Notes: a model not told the origin generated them from the letters alone. Positions 1 to 9,308 are shown, counted from the first letter of the stretch. The stretch is DNA of 64,000 bases from an uncultured Clostridia bacterium (GCA_937892115.1 CALAUI010000013.1:20641-84640); one strand, 5' to 3'. Numbers and translations are program-made.

Positions 1-138
1 GCCTGCCCGAGAAGAGACCTCGGAACGATAACCGAAACCGCGTTTGACGTTTTTTCAATCAAAGACGATATGATGTATATGACCAGATTCGGCGCAGGCC
101 GGGACAGAGAAGCGCACATCCTCTTTGAAATAAAATAA
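1..138 (+). CDS. C-terminal end of a probable metallophosphoesterase (partial)
   Basis: Only the last 45 codons lie in the window; the reading frame is open from base 1 to a TAA stop at 136-138. The fragment contains an FDVFSI segment and then MTRFGAGRDRE, which resembles the closing strand pair of secreted calcineurin-like phosphoesterases (strand, turn, then T-R-x-G-A-G-x-D-R). No metal-binding motif is visible because the catalytic part is outside the window. It lies 13 bases before the next gene on the same strand, so it is probably the upstream member of the same operon. The family assignment is a pattern match to a short tail and could be wrong. Confidence 0.5.
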   Translation, partial: ACPRRDLGTITETAFDVFSIKDDMMYMTRFGAGRDREAHILFEIK

Positions 139-151
139 CGGAGGCATCACC

Positions 152-967
152 ATGAAAGGTTTAGTAAGCGTTTTTATGGCAATTCTCTCATTTATTACGG
201 GTCACGTGATGCAGTTTGATATCGCGTTCAATCCCGACAAATACAATGTAATCACCCTTGAAGCATCCGACCTTCCCGCTCCCGTAAAGGAATATACGGA
301 AGATTTCATTCAGCTCAGCGACGTAAAAATGCATTACCGTAAATACGGTGAAAGCGGTGAGCCGTTTATCCTTATCCACGGTAACGGCGGCGGTGCGCAC
401 TCACTTGCCGAAGCTGCCGAATACCTTGCAAACGAATACACCGTTTACGTTCCCGAAAGCAGATGCCAGGGCGAAAGCTCCGACCCGGGCGTTATCACGT
501 ACGAGCTGATGGCAAAGGATATTTATGAATTCGGCAATGCTCTGAATCTGAAAAAGCCCATCATAATGGGACACAGCGACGGCGGCATGGTCGCTCTTGC
601 CGTGGCGGCGAATTATCCCGATTTTCCCGGCAAAATCATTTCATGCGGTTCAAATTCAAAGCCCTCGGAATTCTGGCCCTATTTCAGAATCGGTGTACGT
701 ATCAGCAACCTTTTCAAGCCCGATAAGCTCAACGATTTAATGCTTTACGAGCCGGATTTCACAGAGGAATATCTCGGAAGGATAACCTGCCCCGCATACA
801 TTGTCTGCGGTGAATTTGATATCATGAAGCTTTCGGATACAATCTACATCCACGAAAGCGTAAAGGGCAGCGATATGGCTGTCATAAAGGGCTCCGGCCA
901 CAGCACATATATGTCGCAGGACGGAGGCAAGGCATATACCCTTGCCCATAACTGGCTTTCAGAATAA
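152..967 (+). CDS. alpha/beta-fold hydrolase
   Basis: A 271-residue alpha/beta hydrolase of unknown substrate. The first ~20 residues are hydrophobic and may form a signal anchor. The oxyanion-loop motif HGNGGG is at about residue 76, the nucleophile elbow G-H-S-D-G-G places the serine at 142, and the aspartate (CGEFD, residue 223) and histidine (GSGHS, residue 250) complete a normal triad, so the enzyme should be active. A GGAG ribosome site precedes the ATG. It sits 13 bases after the phosphoesterase end and 21 bases before the glycerol-1-phosphate dehydrogenase gene, so all are probably cotranscribed. An esterase or lipase role fits the lipid-linked neighbour, but that is inference. Confidence 0.85.
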   Translation: MKGLVSVFMAILSFITGHVMQFDIAFNPDKYNVITLEASDLPAPVKEYTEDFIQLSDVKMHYRKYGESGEPFILIHGNGGGAHSLAEAAEYLANEYTVYVPESRCQGESSDPGVITYELMAKDIYEFGNALNLKKPIIMGHSDGGMVALAVAANYPDFPGKIISCGSNSKPSEFWPYFRIGVRISNLFKPDKLNDLMLYEPDFTEEYLGRITCPAYIVCGEFDIMKLSDTIYIHESVKGSDMAVIKGSGHSTYMSQDGGKAYTLAHNWLSE

Positions 968-988
968 ATTATCCCCGGAGATATAAAA

Positions 989-2308
989 ATGAGCGTTAAA
1001 GAAATACTTTCTGCCGTAACGGGCGAATGCGAATGCGGCAAGATACACGAACTTCCCGATATAACAGTTGAATCGGGAAAAGGGGCTTTTGATACTCTGA
1101 CGGGTCATATTGACTCCTTCGGTGCAGTACACCCCTACGTAATCAGCGATATAAATACGGAAGCCGTTGCAGGCAAAAGAGTCAAGGAAATGCTTGAAAA
1201 ATCGGGTAAAGCATATACCTGCTGCCTTTTTGAATGTGACAAGCCCGTACCCGATGAAAAAACCGTGGGCTATGCAATTATGAATTATACATCCGAATGC
1301 GATATGATTATTTCCGTGGGCTCGGGTGTAATGAACGACGTCGGTAAAATAGTCGCAAACGTCACGGGCAAACCGTATATACTCGTTGCCACCGCTCCCT
1401 CAATGGACGGTTTTGCCTCCCTCACTTCCTCGGTGGAGCGAAGCGGTCTCAAAATCAGTCTTGCATCAACGGCCCCGGACGTAGTAATCGGCGATACCGA
1501 TATACTCAAAACAGCACCCGACATTATGCTCAAAGCAGGCCTCGGGGATATGCTGGCAAAATACATCAGCAATCTTGAATGGAATATTTCCCGCTTCATT
1601 ACGGGTGAATACTACTGTGAAAAAGTGGCTTCTCTCGTCAAAACGGCACTTAAAATCTGCACCGATAACGCCGAAGCCCTTCTGAACAGAGAGGATGAGG
1701 CAATCAAGGCCGTGTTTGAGGGACTTGTGGTAAGCGGAATCGCAATGAATATTGCGGGATGCTCACGACCCGCTTCCGGGCTTGAACATTATTTTTCCCA
1801 TATATGGGATATGCGCGCTCTTTGCTTCGGTAAAGCGGAAAGTCTTCACGGTATCAACTGTGCAATCGGTACCCGTGAGGCATACAGCCGATACCGTAAG
1901 CTGCTCACCGTCACTCCCGACAGAGAAAAAGCGGAAGCATACGCTGAAAATTTTGATCTTGATTCATGGAACGAAAAACTGAGACGGTTTATCGGTCCCG
2001 GTGCGGAGCCAATGACAGAAGCGGAAAAGAAAGACGGGAAATATGACCTCGCAAATCACGCCAAACGCCTTGAAAATATAATCGGCAACTGGGATAAAAT
2101 CATTTCAGCCGTAAAAGAAGAACTTCCCGATGAGGAAAGCTTCAATAATATTTATTCTCTCGCAGGTATTCCGAAAAAACCCGAAGAAATCGGCATTGAC
2201 AAATCGGATATTCCCATGACCTTCCTGTGCACGAAGGATATAAGGAATAAATATATCCTTTCCTCTCTCACGTGGGATTTGGGAATAATTGAAGATTTTG
2301 AGCAATAA
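989..2308 (+). CDS. egsA: sn-glycerol-1-phosphate dehydrogenase (AraM/EgsA-type)
   Basis: A 439-residue member of the iron-containing alcohol dehydrogenase superfamily, close to AraM/EgsA. The family reduces dihydroxyacetone phosphate to sn-glycerol-1-phosphate with NAD(P)H, the archaeal stereoisomer, which in Bacillus feeds heptaprenylglyceryl phosphate synthesis. Visible motifs are the nucleotide-binding VGSGVMNDVGK region (about residues 110-120), ATAPSMDGFAS just after it, and the metal ligands Asp187 (GLGDM), His267 (GLEHY) and His287 (SLHG), with the 80- and 20-residue spacing expected for this family. It has the family's usual length plus a helical C-terminus. It lies between an alpha/beta hydrolase and a secreted GH3 enzyme in a tight operon. 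No PcrB-like prenyltransferase is visible in the window. Confidence 0.9.
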   Translation: MSVKEILSAVTGECECGKIHELPDITVESGKGAFDTLTGHIDSFGAVHPYVISDINTEAVAGKRVKEMLEKSGKAYTCCLFECDKPVPDEKTVGYAIMNYTSECDMIISVGSGVMNDVGKIVANVTGKPYILVATAPSMDGFASLTSSVERSGLKISLASTAPDVVIGDTDILKTAPDIMLKAGLGDMLAKYISNLEWNISRFITGEYYCEKVASLVKTALKICTDNAEALLNREDEAIKAVFEGLVVSGIAMNIAGCSRPASGLEHYFSHIWDMRALCFGKAESLHGINCAIGTREAYSRYRKLLTVTPDREKAEAYAENFDLDSWNEKLRRFIGPGAEPMTEAEKKDGKYDLANHAKRLENIIGNWDKIISAVKEELPDEESFNNIYSLAGIPKKPEEIGIDKSDIPMTFLCTKDIRNKYILSSLTWDLGIIEDFEQ

Positions 2309-2328
2309 TCCTGAAACGGGGTGTAAAA

Positions 2329-4941
2329 ATGAAAATGAAAAAAACAATTTCGGTCATTCTCGCGCTTACTGTTGTTGCATGTACGCTTTCCTTCAGTGCA
2401 TCCGCTCTCAGCGGAAAAGTATCAGCCGATATTGCGGCATTTTCCAAAAAAGCCGCGATTGATGCGGAAGCGGAAGGAATAGTCCTGCTGAAAAACGAAG
2501 ACAACTGTCTGCCTCTTGAAGGAAAGAAGCTGAATATTTTCGGCATCGGCTCCGTATATCCCTTTATGGGCGGTGCAGGCTCGGGTGCAATCACCTCCGA
2601 TGATCCGATCACATTCTACGAAGGGCTTGACGAAGCGGGAATAGAATATAATGAAGAACTGAAAAAACTATACGAAGCAAATATCGGTATGAATAAGATG
2701 CCGAAAACCGACAATACGGTTATCAACAATCTGCTTCAGGTCGCTCTTTCCATTGATTCGCTCAAGGAAATGTCCGTGGATAAGCTCACGGATAAAATCA
2801 TGGCAAACGCCCTCGCCTTCTCCGATACTGCCATGCTCTTTATCAGCAGAACAAGTGCAGAGGGCTCGGATCTCAGTGCGGATACATTAAGACTTTCCGA
2901 CACGGAAAAGAAGCTCGTTGATAAGGTTGCAAACACCTTTGAAAACGTTATCGTTATATTCAATATCGGCAACGTCATGGAAATGGGCTGGCTTGATGAA
3001 TACGACAGTATCAAAGCCGCCGCAATAGTATGGATTCCCGGTGAATTCGGCTTCAGCGCGGTTGCGGATATGCTTGCAGGTAACGTCAATCCCTCGGGCA
3101 AGCTTGCCGACACTATTGCGTATAATGTGGAGGACCATCCCTCGGGCAAATGCTTCGGCAGTTACACCTATTCTGACTCATCGAAGCATTTCGTTGAGTA
3201 TCAGGAGGGCATATACGTAGGTTACAGATACTTTGAAACCTTTGCTCCCGAAAAGGTGCAGTTCCCGTTCGGATACGGTCTTTCATACACTTCCTTTGAA
3301 AAAGCCGTTACCGGTACTGATTTCAGCTCCGATGAAATCAGCGTTACCGTAAAAGTTACGAATACCGGCTCGGTGAGAGGCAAGGAAACGGTACAGATTT
3401 ATTACGGTGCGCCCTATACCGAAGGCGGAATTGAAAAGAGTGCAATCTGTCTCGGCGGTTTTGCAAAGACGAAGCTTCTTGAGCCCGGTGAAAGCGAAAC
3501 TCTGACCGTTTCATTCAACACAGCCGATATGGCTTCATACGACAGAAGCGTAAACGAAGCGTGGGTGCTTGAAAAGGGCGTATACAATATTTATGCCGCA
3601 AACGACGTTAAAGATATTTATGAAACCTTTGAATACGCCGTAAACGAGGACGCAGTAATCAAATATGACCTTGAAACGGGTACCGAAATCAAAAATCTCT
3701 TTGACGATTCATACAGCGGATTCACTATTCTTTCAAGAGCGGATAAAGAAGGCACTTATCCCGCATTTTCCGACAGAAAGACAAGCGAACAGGTCAAGAA
3801 CTCCGATTCACTGCCTGCGCCCGTAACCGAAGGCACTGCTCCCAAGACCAACCAAAAATACGACAGGACCATTACACTTAAGGACGTTTATGAGGATGAA
3901 AGTCTCTGGGATGCTTTCCTTGACCAGATGACGGTAGCCGAAATGGCACTGCTCGTCTGTGACGGCGGCTACGGTACCGCGGGAATTGAACGTCTTGGTA
4001 TTCCCGCTACAATGGATAACGACGGTCCCTCCAGCGTAAAGGGCAGAAACGGTCTGCTCTATACCGACAGCGGCACCGCCTATCCCTGCGAAACAGCCAT
4101 CGCCTGCACCTGGAATACAGAGCTTGCAAAGCTTATCGGCGAAGCCGTAGGCAAGGAAGCTGACGATATCGGTACGGATATATGGTATGCTCCCGCAGTC
4201 AATATCCACAGAAATCCCAGAGGCGGCAGAAACTTTGAATATTTTTCAGAAGACCCCGTTATTTCGGGCAAGATGTCCGCTTCAATGATAAACGGCTGCA
4301 GCAGCAAAAACCTTGTCGTTACCCTTAAGCACTTTGCTCTCAACGACCAGGAATCTCACAGAAACGGCATATATACCTGGGCTGACGAGCAGACAATGAG
4401 AGAAATCTATCTCAAGCCCTTTGAAATTTCCGTCAAGGAAAGCGATTGCGGCGGTATTATGTCGGCTTATAACAGAATCGGCGCCGACTGGTGCGGCGGC
4501 AAATCCGCATTGCTTATTGACCTGCTGAGAAAGGAATGGGGATTTGACGGCTTCGTTGTTTCGGACTTCACTTCAAATATTACGGGCTCCGGCTATATGA
4601 GTCCCGTTCTCGGTGTTTACAGCGGAAACGACACGATTCTTACCGGCATCAAATTCGTATTCCTTCCCTCCCATATCATTGCAGTACGGATTCAGTATCT
4701 TAAGGATCCCATCGGATTCGGTACCGCCCTCAGAGAAAGATGCAAAGAACTCTGTATGGCAAAGATGAAGACAAGAGCTTTCCTTGAAAGCGAAAAGGTC
4801 TATGATGATTCCTACTTCGGCTCGGTAGTTCCCGTAAACGAATGGAATTTCGCCTTCCCCTTCGTCTTCTCATTCTTCAGATACATACTCAACAATATCA
4901 CCTACACCGTAATCTACGGTCTCAGAGCTTTATTCGGATAA
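2329..4941 (+). CDS. secreted GH3 beta-glucosidase, domain-swapped (C domain first)
   Basis: An 870-residue glycoside hydrolase family 3 enzyme with a signal peptide (about residues 1-27, ending SASA). Domain order is reversed relative to most GH3: the alpha/beta sandwich comes first, with the acid/base Glu178 in the TSAEGSD motif, then a fibronectin-III-like segment (about 325-430), then the TIM barrel, with DNDGPSS, KHFALNDQES and the nucleophile Asp746 in VVSDF. This order is known from Butyrivibrio and Ruminococcus glucosidases. The chain ends in an aromatic hydrophobic stretch that may tether it to the membrane. It hydrolyses beta-linked glucosides or xylosides; the exact substrate cannot be told. 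The ribosome site GGGGTG lies 5 bases before the ATG, 20 bases after egsA. Confidence 0.88.
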   Translation: MKMKKTISVILALTVVACTLSFSASALSGKVSADIAAFSKKAAIDAEAEGIVLLKNEDNCLPLEGKKLNIFGIGSVYPFMGGAGSGAITSDDPITFYEGLDEAGIEYNEELKKLYEANIGMNKMPKTDNTVINNLLQVALSIDSLKEMSVDKLTDKIMANALAFSDTAMLFISRTSAEGSDLSADTLRLSDTEKKLVDKVANTFENVIVIFNIGNVMEMGWLDEYDSIKAAAIVWIPGEFGFSAVADMLAGNVNPSGKLADTIAYNVEDHPSGKCFGSYTYSDSSKHFVEYQEGIYVGYRYFETFAPEKVQFPFGYGLSYTSFEKAVTGTDFSSDEISVTVKVTNTGSVRGKETVQIYYGAPYTEGGIEKSAICLGGFAKTKLLEPGESETLTVSFNTADMASYDRSVNEAWVLEKGVYNIYAANDVKDIYETFEYAVNEDAVIKYDLETGTEIKNLFDDSYSGFTILSRADKEGTYPAFSDRKTSEQVKNSDSLPAPVTEGTAPKTNQKYDRTITLKDVYEDESLWDAFLDQMTVAEMALLVCDGGYGTAGIERLGIPATMDNDGPSSVKGRNGLLYTDSGTAYPCETAIACTWNTELAKLIGEAVGKEADDIGTDIWYAPAVNIHRNPRGGRNFEYFSEDPVISGKMSASMINGCSSKNLVVTLKHFALNDQESHRNGIYTWADEQTMREIYLKPFEISVKESDCGGIMSAYNRIGADWCGGKSALLIDLLRKEWGFDGFVVSDFTSNITGSGYMSPVLGVYSGNDTILTGIKFVFLPSHIIAVRIQYLKDPIGFGTALRERCKELCMAKMKTRAFLESEKVYDDSYFGSVVPVNEWNFAFPFVFSFFRYILNNITYTVIYGLRALFG

Positions 4942-4947
4942 AAAATT

Positions 4948-4971
4948 CAGCCATCACATAAGTGATGGCTG
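4948..4971. terminator. hairpin between convergent genes
   Basis: A 10-bp perfect stem (CAGCCATCAC / GTGATGGCTG) with a 4-base loop lies between the convergent GH3 and sugar-epimerase genes. An A-run precedes it and a T-rich stretch follows, so it can serve as a terminator for both strands. Confidence 0.75.
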
Positions 4972-5025
4972 ATTTCATTATAATTTCTGAATTTTTCTGA
5001 CGGCTTTAGTATATTTCTTTCTCAG

Positions 5026-5883
5026 TCACTCGGGCCAGAAGGATAATATCTCTATGGGTTTACCGACGGGTATCGGCTTTTCACCCCTGAAAATTTCATT
5101 GGCATTCCTTACGAAATCCCCGGGAGTAAGGTCTCTGTCGCGTTTTATACTCCAAGGTGCATCAAAGCTTACCTCGTAGAGCCAGGGACCGTCGTATCCC
5201 GCTTTGACAAGCTCCGTGTAAAGTTCATTCCAGTCAATATCTCCCTCTCCGGGAAGCCAGTGTCTTTCGTTCCAGAAATCGTAATCACTTACGTGAAGAG
5301 TGACGATTCTGTCCCCTACGTTTCGGATAAATTCGGGAATATATTCACCGAGCAGATGATTCGTGTCAAAACATACCTTCAGACGGTCATCATCCCTGAT
5401 CAGCTCTCTTATATCGTAGGAATTACGGCCGAGGCAGGTCCTCGGCAAATCCTCAACACAAATCACGCCGCCGAATTTATCCGCCTCATCCTGTAATTCA
5501 CTCAGACTTTCCTTTGAACGAATCAGTCTTTCCCGTCTGTCAAACGGCTCAATGGGCTCTGCGCTCGGGTGAATGACAAAATGCTTTATGCCGATTTCAC
5601 CCACCTTGTTTATAAGGGATTTCTGTAATTCAACGGTGTTTCTTCTCTTTTCCTCTTTGGTTGAGGAAATATCGTTTGTACTGAACGGCGAAAAGGGAAG
5701 ATGATAGCTCCACAGTTCAACGCCGTATTCGTCCGCGAGCTTCCTTGTATTCTTATAATCCCAGCCGGCACACTTGCTGTCGCCGAGAGTCACCTCAACG
5801 CAGTCAATTCCGGCCTTTGCACAGTTTTCAAAAAAATTTTTGTTATTCAGCTTGCCTCCGCAGGTTGAAAGACCGATTTTCAT
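5026..5883 (-). CDS. sugar phosphate isomerase/epimerase (xylose-isomerase-like TIM barrel)
   Basis: A 285-residue AP-endonuclease-2/xylose-isomerase-like TIM barrel. The start is set at the ATG at 5883 because an AAGGGTG ribosome site lies just upstream; a longer open frame to 5943 has no such signal. Metal-site motifs are in the expected order: VIHPS, the glutamate of VCVEDLP, the CFDTNH aspartate/histidine, LHVSDYD, and the glutamate of LPGEGDIDW. The family covers hydroxypyruvate isomerases, ketose epimerases and inositol catabolism enzymes, and the substrate cannot be deduced here. It is monocistronic, convergent with the GH3 gene and downstream of the LRR gene on the same strand, from which it is separated by a terminator. 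Confidence 0.85.
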   Translation of the reverse strand: MKIGLSTCGGKLNNKNFFENCAKAGIDCVEVTLGDSKCAGWDYKNTRKLADEYGVELWSYHLPFSPFSTNDISSTKEEKRRNTVELQKSLINKVGEIGIKHFVIHPSAEPIEPFDRRERLIRSKESLSELQDEADKFGGVICVEDLPRTCLGRNSYDIRELIRDDDRLKVCFDTNHLLGEYIPEFIRNVGDRIVTLHVSDYDFWNERHWLPGEGDIDWNELYTELVKAGYDGPWLYEVSFDAPWSIKRDRDLTPGDFVRNANEIFRGEKPIPVGKPIEILSFWPE

Positions 5884-6025
5884 TATATCACCCTTCCGTC
5901 GGTAGTCTGTATATACTATACCACCAAACGGAAATAATAGCAAAGCTTTTTATTACTGTTGCAAAACATCGGTAATGCGGTACCCGGCTTTGATTTTCCG
6001 TTTTATGTGTAACAACACAGCAGAA

Positions 6026-6052
6026 GAAAAAAGACACCGCCCAAGGGTGTCT
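6026..6052 (-). terminator. Rho-independent terminator of the LRR gene
   Basis: On the minus strand a GACACC/GGTGTC stem with a short loop is followed by a run of T, 11 bases beyond the stop codon of the leucine-rich-repeat gene. Confidence 0.8.
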
Positions 6053-6062
6053 TTTCTTATGG

Positions 6063-7316
6063 TTATTTCTGCTCAAATATAAGTGATTTCCTGTTAAAAA
6101 TCAGTTTCAGCAGAGAAAAGAGGATATCAAAAATTCCGGATTTGATGCTGACTTTTTCTTCATCGGTCTGCTCGTTGCCGTTGCCGTCGGTAATCACCGC
6201 TTTAACGGTATAGTCTTTTTTTGCCTTTGATACTGTAAAACTGCCATCCTCGCCCGACAGAACACCGTCCAAATACCATCTGATACTGCATCCCGCGGGC
6301 ACGTCCGAATGAAACGTTACGGTTGAAAGGAACGGGTATTCTCCTTTACCCGAAACATTTCCCGCTATAAGCTGCGAACGGTTAAAGCACCAGTTTGCCT
6401 TGAAAATATCTCCGGTTTCACTGTAATCGGCAATATTCATTTTTTCTCTGTCACTCTGAGAACCGGAATAAAAAATATCGGTAAGAGCCGTGCATCCCGA
6501 AAAAGCATATCCCTTGATATCGGTCACGGTTTTGGGAAGATAAACGGCTTCAAGCGAGGTACAGCCGGAAAACGCACTTTGCTCTATGCTTTTAACACCA
6601 TCTGAAATAACAACGCTTTCAAGCCCCGTGCAGGCAGAAAAGACGCTGTCTTCAACGGCTTCAATGCTCCCGGGAATTATTACGCTCTTTAATCCGACGC
6701 AACCCACAAACGCCCACATACCGATACTCGTCACGCTGTCGGGTATTTTAAGATTTTTCAGACTTTCGCATCCGAAAAATGCCTGTCTTGAAATTAAAAT
6801 TACGGTGTCCGGAACGGAAACGCTTTCAAGGGATATACAACCGCAAAAGCTCTGCTTTGATATTTCACTCATTCCCCGGGGAACGTCAAAATTTATAAGT
6901 GCGGTGCAATCCTTGAAGGCACTTTCTCCTATTTTGGTTACGCTGTCCGGCAAGTTTACCTCTCTGAGAAGGTTACAGGAGCAAAATGCCTTTGCTCCGA
7001 TTTCGGTAAGTCCGCTTTCAGCCGTTACCTTTTCAAGAGAATAGCAATAGGAAAATGCGTTTTCACCGATATTTTCCACTCCCGCTGATACCGTTACCGC
7101 CCTGATTGAATCTTTAACGGGGCTCCATGGCGGCTCGGTATACCCGTAATTGTCCATTCTTCCTTTTCCGCTGACGGTAAGTACACCCTTGTCGCTGAGG
7201 GACCAGTGAAGATTGTCTTTTTCGTTTGTTTCCGCCCATATTTTCACAGCACCGACGCTCATAAGTACAGCAGGAATCAAAATGACGGATAAAAAATTTT
7301 TAAGTATCTTTTTCAC
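6063..7316 (-). CDS. secreted BspA-type leucine-rich-repeat surface protein
   Basis: A 417-residue secreted protein made of about nine BspA/LRR_5 repeats of ~23 residues (pattern xSIxxxAFxGCxxLxxVxIPxxV), at about residues 55-280. An immunoglobulin-like segment (SIRWYLDG to TDEEKVSIK, about 320-390) and a hydrophobic tail (FDILFSLLKLIF) follow. The start is the GTG at 7316: a GGAGGT ribosome site lies 8 bases upstream, and the ATG at 7334 overlaps that site. The signal peptide is about 30 residues, ending near WAE. Family members bind host or bacterial surface ligands in gut and oral bacteria. No LPXTG motif is present, so the C-terminal tail may be the anchor. A promoter at 7348-7375 serves it. 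Confidence 0.85.
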   Translation of the reverse strand: MKKILKNFLSVILIPAVLMSVGAVKIWAETNEKDNLHWSLSDKGVLTVSGKGRMDNYGYTEPPWSPVKDSIRAVTVSAGVENIGENAFSYCYSLEKVTAESGLTEIGAKAFCSCNLLREVNLPDSVTKIGESAFKDCTALINFDVPRGMSEISKQSFCGCISLESVSVPDTVILISRQAFFGCESLKNLKIPDSVTSIGMWAFVGCVGLKSVIIPGSIEAVEDSVFSACTGLESVVISDGVKSIEQSAFSGCTSLEAVYLPKTVTDIKGYAFSGCTALTDIFYSGSQSDREKMNIADYSETGDIFKANWCFNRSQLIAGNVSGKGEYPFLSTVTFHSDVPAGCSIRWYLDGVLSGEDGSFTVSKAKKDYTVKAVITDGNGNEQTDEEKVSIKSGIFDILFSLLKLIFNRKSLIFEQK

Positions 7317-7347
7317 GAAATCAGACCTCCGCATAAATTACGGTATA

Positions 7348-7375
7348 ATTGTATCAAACGCAGAGAATAAGTCAA
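7348..7375 (-). promoter_or_regulatory. sigma-A-type promoter for the LRR gene
   Basis: On the minus strand TTGACT and TACAAT are separated by 16 bases, about 30 bases upstream of the GTG start of the LRR gene. Confidence 0.6.
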
Positions 7376-7398
7376 CGGTTAAATTTATCCCGCCTTAC

Positions 7399-7427
7399 TT
7401 GACGGAATCGGGCCGAAATGATAATAT
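7399..7427 (+). promoter_or_regulatory. sigma-A-type promoter for the ceramidase-like gene
   Basis: TTGACG and TAATAT with a 17-base spacer lie 36 bases ahead of the ATG at 7464. This promoter is divergent from the LRR promoter. Confidence 0.65.
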
Positions 7428-7463
7428 TATTTACAGTATGTAAATGATATGGGGGTATCACTT

Positions 7464-9263
7464 ATGAAAAAAGTCAAAAAGCTGCTTGCTGTTTTACTTT
7501 GCTTCGTCATGGTCTTTTCGGTCATGACCTGTAATGCAAATGCAAATCTCACATCTGCACTTACGGAATCGGCACAGAGCAGAGCGGACTTCGGCAATGC
7601 AATCAGTAAAATCATCCAGTCCCTTGTAAAGGGAATATGCAGGGTCTATCCCAATCCCCGCACCTGGAAAAGCATTGACGAATACGACAGCACCTACGTT
7701 TACGATGAGGAAGACGGAAGGGAATATATAACCGAAGCTGCCGATAATGCACAGTGGAAATTCGGCTATGCATCCGAAAGCATTATTCCGGATGATTTCG
7801 CACCGGGCAAATATTATCTCGGCCGTCAGCTCAATTTCACGTCAACGGTTGATCATGCAAAGGCGCAGGGAATACTTGACGACCAGAGAGTAAGGGTTGC
7901 CTGCATTGACGACGGCTCGGGCAAGGGCGCAGTGGTAATCGCCGTTGTCGACGGGCTGGGCGTTACTTCAAATACGATAAGAAAAATCCGTGCCGCAGTC
8001 TCCGATTACGTAAACGACGGCAGGATTTCCGCAATAAACGTTTCCGCTACCCACTGCCATTGCGGACTTGATACCCAGGGCGTATCCACGTCATTCCTGC
8101 AGGTACTCGTTTCAAATATCTTTACCAATATTCTCGGTAAAGACAGAGCAAAAACGGATAACGATAATTTCATTGACACAATCGTCAAGGTTTCCGCAGA
8201 GCAGATCAAAAAGGCATACGATGATATGAAGCCCGGTAAAATCTACTACGACAAGGCGGACACCTCCGAAATCGTCTACGATAAGAGAGAATATATTTCT
8301 CCCGAAGACAGCCCCGAAATGGGCATACTCAGATTTGTTCCCGATGACGAAACCGCAAAGGGCACTTATCTTATCAATTTCTCCTGCCATCCCACAATTT
8401 CAAGCTTCAGGGGTGACCACGTATCCTCCGACTATCTCTACTACCTTGACAAATCCGTGCAGAATGCCGGATACAATTTCATTATGACTCAGGGTGCGGT
8501 AGGCCAGCTTTCAAGAAACTGGAGCTGTACCGACCCCGAAAACTATTCAAAGATAGGCAAGGCAGAGGGCATCAAGGACAAAGTCGGTGAAGAAGTTTAC
8601 GCGGAAGCAAACGGACTTGAAGCGGACTGCTTCGGCGAAAAGGTTGCTGAAATAGTGCTCGGTGCAAAGGATGACGACAGCTTCAAGGCAGAGGAAGAAC
8701 TTGAGCCCGTCCTCAACGCAAGATATACGTATACCGAATTCCGAACCGAAAACTATACCCTTCATCTCGCCTGCCAGTGCAGACTCGTTGACAATGAGGT
8801 ATATACCACGGGCCGCCGTCTTGACGACGTTGTGCTTCCCTCCGAAATCGGTTATCTTGAATTCGGTCAGAAGGTTGCCTTCGGTCTCTTCCCCGCAGAG
8901 CTTTATCCCGAAGTATTCCACGGAAAAGATGTTGTCACAAACGACGTGGAAAACTACTCATGGGACGGTACGGAATGGACGATAGATTCAGCCCACGATA
9001 TGGTCAAAGACGGCGTTGACGTTTACGCCGTATGCTTCGCAAACGACTATATCGGCTACGTAGTTCCCGATAATTTCTATTCCGGCTGGGGACATTGGGC
9101 AATCAAGGGCTCGGACTGTGCAAACTATGAATATGACATAAGCAAGGATATTTTCAAATACATATTCAGAGGCACCGCAGACCAGCTTCTCTCCGCAGGA
9201 AAACCCTGCGCCTCACAGATCATGACCGGCTTTGAAAAACTCGTTGACAGTCTTGATGCGTAA
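7464..9263 (+). CDS. secreted neutral/alkaline ceramidase-like hydrolase
   Basis: A 599-residue secreted protein resembling the neutral/alkaline non-lysosomal ceramidase family and its relatives. The start is taken at 7464 because the GGGGG ribosome site at 7451-7455 lies 8 bases upstream; the ATG at 7449 overlaps it. A signal peptide covers about residues 1-26. The catalytic-region motif ATHCHCGLDT (about residue 198) matches the family's THTHSGP metal site, LINFSCHPT matches the second zinc histidine region, and ITQGAVGQ-like and EIGYLEFG segments follow. The family cleaves the amide of ceramide; acting on other acylated substrates is possible. The first serine of the canonical motif is replaced by Cys, so activity is not certain. 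Confidence 0.7.
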   Translation: MKKVKKLLAVLLCFVMVFSVMTCNANANLTSALTESAQSRADFGNAISKIIQSLVKGICRVYPNPRTWKSIDEYDSTYVYDEEDGREYITEAADNAQWKFGYASESIIPDDFAPGKYYLGRQLNFTSTVDHAKAQGILDDQRVRVACIDDGSGKGAVVIAVVDGLGVTSNTIRKIRAAVSDYVNDGRISAINVSATHCHCGLDTQGVSTSFLQVLVSNIFTNILGKDRAKTDNDNFIDTIVKVSAEQIKKAYDDMKPGKIYYDKADTSEIVYDKREYISPEDSPEMGILRFVPDDETAKGTYLINFSCHPTISSFRGDHVSSDYLYYLDKSVQNAGYNFIMTQGAVGQLSRNWSCTDPENYSKIGKAEGIKDKVGEEVYAEANGLEADCFGEKVAEIVLGAKDDDSFKAEEELEPVLNARYTYTEFRTENYTLHLACQCRLVDNEVYTTGRRLDDVVLPSEIGYLEFGQKVAFGLFPAELYPEVFHGKDVVTNDVENYSWDGTEWTIDSAHDMVKDGVDVYAVCFANDYIGYVVPDNFYSGWGHWAIKGSDCANYEYDISKDIFKYIFRGTADQLLSAGKPCASQIMTGFEKLVDSLDA

Positions 9264-9280
9264 CAACTTAAGATAAAAAT

Positions 9281-9308
9281 GCCTCACGGGTTATCCGTGA
9301 GGCATTTT
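9281..9308. terminator. bidirectional terminator
   Basis: A 9-bp stem GCCTCACGG/CCGTGAGGC is flanked by AAAAAT on the left and ATTTTG on the right, between the convergent ceramidase-like and PepSY-like genes. Confidence 0.85.
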
